DNA from: Candidatus Alkanophagales archaeon
GTDB taxonomy: Archaea > Halobacteriota > Syntropharchaeia > Alkanophagales > B39-G2
Direction of reading: 5' to 3'
DNA: 17,714 nucleotides
NCBI GenBank assembly: GCA_003661185.1
Contig: QMVQ01000006.1
Location: 1 to 17,714, forward strand
Shown: positions 14,994 through 17,714 of the stretch, piece by piece
Layout: the number at the start of each line of letters is the position of its first letter
Position numbering within the stretch: the first letter of the stretch is position 1
Program-made: the position numbers and the translations under genes
The notes under the pieces: generated by a model
The model's database searches: none
What the model saw: the letters and a program-made list of their open reading frames with translations, nothing else
Told to the model about the DNA's origin: nothing

Positions 14994-15033
14994 GAAGTGA
15001 AGCCCTCGACACCGGAGCCCCTGCCCGGAAGAC

Positions 15034-15545
15034 TGAAAGAGTTATCAGAAATTGCTAGACCTGCTATTGCTCCCAAAATTGCACCCCCAATTTTATATTC
15101 AGCTAATGCTGCACCTATTCCTCCTGTTACTAAAAGTGCCGGTAGGACATGGGAGTCATCATAGGATTCGATAATTCTCCGTATGTAACCAAGCCAATCA
15201 TCGTTTGTATCAAATATTACGTAATGTCTCAGATAGGGCGTTACAATAGAAATTCTGCCGAATTGTGAGTAAGGCTCAAATACCCAAACTACTTTTTGCC
15301 ACTCCCGTCTCCCAAATTACCCAATCTCTTGTATGGGGTATGTCTTGGACCTTCTGGCTTAATACTACAAATATCGCTTTTGAATCCTCTATATCCTTTG
15401 CTACATGCTCCGAAGTTACTCTACCCCTAAGTATTTTCTCAAACTCTTCAAAGATAGCTTTTACTTTAGTTCCGGCAAAGGCATTTGAGAAGAAATTTCT
15501 CAAATCTTCATCTCTTTGACTATGAGATATGAAAATTTGCGCCAT
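15034..15545 (-). pseudogene. TIR-domain protein gene, frameshifted and truncated
   Basis: The first frame (15545 to 15276) encodes a TIR domain: AQIFISHSQRDEDLRNFF, IFEEFEKI, DIEDSKAIFVVLS and RDWVIWETG with Glu79 in the conserved W-x-x-W-E position. It stops after 89 residues. One base later in register (shift within the A-run 15297-15293), the same protein continues: VVWVFEPYSQFGRISIVTPY, RHYVIFDTNDDWLGYIRRII, then a Gly-rich hydrophobic segment (LVTGGIGAALAEYKIGGAIL). Protein-like sequence ends at AISDNS near 15034; beyond it the open frame runs into GC-rich DNA to a stop at 14873. The site AAAAA could be a sequencing error, a mutation or recoding. A perfect AGGAGGTGAT precedes the ATG. 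TIR domains often act as NAD-cleaving antiviral effectors; this is a possibility only. Confidence 0.75.
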
Positions 15546-15575
15546 GTTATATCACCTCCTCATTTTTGCTATGTC

Positions 15576-15660
15576 GCCTAACGTTTTGCGGGTATGCTAA
15601 GCCCGTAAGGCCCGTAAGAGTTTCGGGCGAGCGTAGCGAACCGCATACCTGTTGTTGCCC
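15576..15660 (-). repeat. GC-rich palindromic element, attC-like, between two genes of the island
   Basis: Within AT-rich DNA this 85-bp block is GC-rich and structured. On the minus strand it ends with GTTAGGC (15582-15576), which fits the integron R' consensus GTTRRRY. Inside are inverted arms GGTATGC/GCATACC (15591-15597, 15643-15649), enclosing a tandem duplicate of GCCCGTAAG (15601-15618). The opposite end (GGGCAAC, 15660-15654) shows only the AAC part of the R'' box. The position, after one gene and before the next in the same orientation, is that of a cassette junction. A different mobile palindromic repeat is equally possible, and no integrase is present. Confidence 0.4.
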
Positions 15661-15674
15661 GAAGTTCACGAGCA

Positions 15675-16091
15675 TTATTTCAACGATTTTATTTCAATCC
15701 TCTTTTCAAACTCCTCGTAGGTTATTGTTTCGTTCATGAAAGCCAAGACATCTTCAGTGCTAACGACAATCTCTTCAAGTGGTGTGAAGTTCTCATAAAC
15801 TTGAATGACTATTTTGCTTGAGTTTGTGATTGCTGCAGCAGCACCCATTATGTAATAATTAACTGATTCCTTGCTCATGTTTTCTGGTAGATTATATCTT
15901 ACAAGGGCTCTTTCATCTGTTATGTCAACGATTGCATCTTCTATTCCAACACTTGTCAATGCTAAATAAAGCTCGGTGTTTAATGGATTTGGGATTATTT
16001 CTGGTTCTGGCTGGGATGGGAGGGATAGAATGTACAAGGCTATCGCCAAGACTGCGGTAACTGCAATTGGAATAACTATTTTCTTTTTCAT
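15675..16091 (-). CDS. Small membrane-anchored protein of unknown function
   Basis: This protein of 138 residues has a basic start (MKKK) and one hydrophobic helix (IVIPIAVTAVLAIALYILSL, residues 5-24), then a short Pro-rich linker and a soluble domain of about 105 residues. The domain should lie outside the cell. It contains EDAIVDITDERALVRYNLPE, IMGAAAAITNSSKIVIQVY and VSTEDVLAFMNETITYEEFEKRI and no Cys or obvious catalytic motif. GGAGGTG with good spacing precedes the ATG. It follows the larger secreted protein gene by 16 nt, so the two are probably made together and may interact at the cell surface. I recognise no family. Confidence 0.7.
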   Translation of the reverse strand: MKKKIVIPIAVTAVLAIALYILSLPSQPEPEIIPNPLNTELYLALTSVGIEDAIVDITDERALVRYNLPENMSKESVNYYIMGAAAAITNSSKIVIQVYENFTPLEEIVVSTEDVLAFMNETITYEEFEKRIEIKSLK

Positions 16092-16107
16092 TTCTTACAC
16101 CTCCATT

Positions 16108-17714
16108 TTACCACCTACTGCATTGTGGCAAACACTCCCAATAGTTATATCGTCGAAAATTGATCGATTTATCCCTTTGGGCCCACTCCTCAAGTTCAGA
16201 TTCTGCCCTGTTTATAATCTTTTCAAACTCTAACGTAACCCAAGATTCTATGTCTTGCGAAGGTCTGGAGTCACTAAATGTATATTCTCCGGAACCAACC
16301 CTCGGGTATATCATCATAAACTTATCTTTCTCTACTCGTACATTGGATACCTCGTACCCTTTAAGGCAACAGTAAATGTATTTTGTTCTTTCATATTCTA
16401 CCTCTCCATCGTAAGATACATAAATACTCAGGTAATCAGGCTTAACCGATTCTCCCTCATATTTCTTTGCAACAGACTTTGCAAGATTCGATATGTCTAT
16501 GCTTTCATTAGGAGAATAAGACTTTTCTACCCAAGTTTTCTGATATCTTCCTTCGTAGTGAGCGGTTACGAGTATTTCTCTGATAATTATACGGTTTATC
16601 CTATGATCAATATCCATTACCTTACAAAATTCCCCAATTGGATAACATTGCGGGCCATGAATTTCTGAGGGAATTAATACAAGGCTAATTGTCATCACAA
16701 TTGGATTTGGTGGTCTTTCTAAACGTTTTTTAGTCCAATGGAGTAGTTTAACGATAACTTTACCTGCTCCTCCTTTTTGAGCGGCTTTTTCTGCTAATTT
16801 ACCTACAGGTTTAGCTGCTAACCGCATACCTACAAGTAGTGCTGCCCTCTTTCCTAGTGCTTTTTTTAGTTCTTGGTTTTTTTTCTCTGCTATTTTTTTG
16901 GGCCATTTACCCTTCAAAGCAACTTCTAACAAGAAGAGTTTCAAAAGCAGATCATCAATCCTTTCTTTTGTTATAAACATATCAGAAAATTGGAAGTCTA
17001 TTTCTTTACCATCAATTTTTATCTTTAACTCCTTAGTTTCATAGTCAAATTTTACTTGATCCTCTTTGAGCTCTTCTGGAGAAACTTTGTATATTCCAGC
17101 ACTTGGAGGCAATCCATGTTTTAACTTTTGGATATTCTTAGTAGAGTAACCAACTGGATTACCGTATTTATCTATAAAAATCAATTTATCTTTATGAGGA
17201 AAATCTATAACACGATTATTACCCTCAAGTCTCAGAGTGGCTTTCTCCCCATTGTATACAATCTCTTTTGTTTCTCTAGGTCTCACATCATAAGGTGATT
17301 CTAAAATTCCAAGACCTCCAGCAATTCTTATAATCGCATTACCGACCGAGTACTTTACCCAATTTACGGTTCCAACCCCTTCAACCCTTATCTCCCCGTA
17401 TTTCAATGCAATCTGAAAAGCAGTAACTGGGTCATCAGAATGCATTATACTTCCAGCAGTGCTTTTTTTCACAAATACCTTTACAGTGGGATTGGAAATT
17501 TCACCTTCCTTTACCTCAATAATTCTTCCATCTTTGCTAACTAAACCTATCACAATTCCGTCTATGTAAACATTCATTCTTTCATTTCCAAAGAAGTTTC
17601 TAATGAAACCGGGAAGTTTATCAACATTTGGGTTGTATTGCTGTTCAATAAACATTTTAATGTCCTCAAAGCTAAATTCCTCTATTGTTTGAGCCTGAGC
17701 AATAGGAGTTAAAA
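16108..17714 (-). CDS. Secreted protein with SCP2-like N-terminal domain, 5' end outside the window
   Basis: The frame is open to the right edge, so the gene is incomplete. Upstream of the first ATG in the window (17655) it continues with LTPIAQAQTIEEF, which looks like the end of a signal peptide with an AQA cleavage site; the true start lies beyond the edge. The next 110 or so residues (LPGFIRNFFGNERMNVYIDG, EISNPTVKVFV, DDPVTAFQIALKYGEIRVEGVG) resemble SCP2 lipid-binding domains of archaeal surface proteins. A Lys-rich amphipathic region (about GKWPKKIAEKK to VKLLHWTKKRL) follows. The C-terminal domain carries Cys pairs (CYPIGEFC, YCCLKG, CLPQC) that could form disulfides. At least 534 residues are in the window. 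Binding of a lipid-like ligand is inferred; the full function is unknown. Confidence 0.65.
   Translation of the reverse strand, partial: LTPIAQAQTIEEFSFEDIKMFIEQQYNPNVDKLPGFIRNFFGNERMNVYIDGIVIGLVSKDGRIIEVKEGEISNPTVKVFVKKSTAGSIMHSDDPVTAFQIALKYGEIRVEGVGTVNWVKYSVGNAIIRIAGGLGILESPYDVRPRETKEIVYNGEKATLRLEGNNRVIDFPHKDKLIFIDKYGNPVGYSTKNIQKLKHGLPPSAGIYKVSPEELKEDQVKFDYETKELKIKIDGKEIDFQFSDMFITKERIDDLLLKLFLLEVALKGKWPKKIAEKKNQELKKALGKRAALLVGMRLAAKPVGKLAEKAAQKGGAGKVIVKLLHWTKKRLERPPNPIVMTISLVLIPSEIHGPQCYPIGEFCKVMDIDHRINRIIIREILVTAHYEGRYQKTWVEKSYSPNESIDISNLAKSVAKKYEGESVKPDYLSIYVSYDGEVEYERTKYIYCCLKGYEVSNVRVEKDKFMMIYPRVGSGEYTFSDSRPSQDIESWVTLEFEKIINRAESELEEWAQRDKSINFRRYNYWECLPQCSRW

Noticed and set aside
14873..15076. 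67-codon minus-strand ORF as a separate gene
   Set aside because: Its first part is the continuation of the TIR protein and the rest is read-through into GC-rich DNA.
14904..15164. 86-codon plus-strand frame at the island boundary
   Set aside because: It crosses the composition break and is antisense to the TIR protein tail; no homology-like pattern.

Overview
The window is archaeal, most likely euryarchaeal and perhaps from a methanogen- or ANME-related lineage (the lineage is an inference). Support comes from the mix of genes: the transcription termination factor FttA (aCPSF1), a proteasome beta subunit, archaeal SepF, archaeal-type S-adenosylmethionine synthetase, the archaeal FAD synthetase RibL, a ZPR1 zinc-finger protein, NikR, and a glutamate synthase split into three archaeal-type subunits. 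TATA-like boxes and strong Shine-Dalgarno sites are both present.

Layout. 1-325: left-edge remnant of a transposase gene on the minus strand, broken by several frameshifts. 326-593: promoter region with a TATA box, a perfect inverted repeat and a possible 12-codon upstream ORF. 594-5870 (+): a tightly overlapping operon encoding a 4x[4Fe-4S] ferredoxin, an FAD/NAD(P) oxidoreductase and GltB1/GltB2/GltB3. Together they can be read as a glutamate synthase whose electrons arrive through the ferredoxin and flavoprotein; no GltD is present. 5986-9496 (-): ribL-nikR-psmB-fttA, which links FAD synthesis, nickel-dependent regulation, protein degradation and transcription termination. It is transcribed from a TATA box next to a nested palindrome. 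9560-9846: GC-rich, structure-prone intergenic DNA that may encode an RNA. 9847-12818 (-): sepF-zpr1-metK-hisG, packed with gaps of 0 to about 22 nt, behind a leader with two mutually exclusive stems. 13046-14002 (+): an exported beta-helix (NosD-like) protein, probably anchored by a C-terminal membrane helix. 14014-14796 (-): a Sir2 deacylase.

From about 15034 to the right edge the sequence becomes AT-rich and looks like an accessory island, all on the minus strand. It holds a secreted protein with an SCP2-like N-terminal domain that runs off the window, a small membrane-anchored protein of unknown function, a GC-rich palindromic element resembling an integron attC site or a mobile repeat, and a TIR-domain gene that is frameshifted and apparently cut off at the island boundary.

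The most promising unexplained parts are this island, the regulatory palindromes in front of the glutamate synthase and ribL-nikR operons, the sepF-metK leader, and the structured intergenic region near 9583-9800. No tRNA, rRNA, CRISPR array or intact insertion sequence was recognised.
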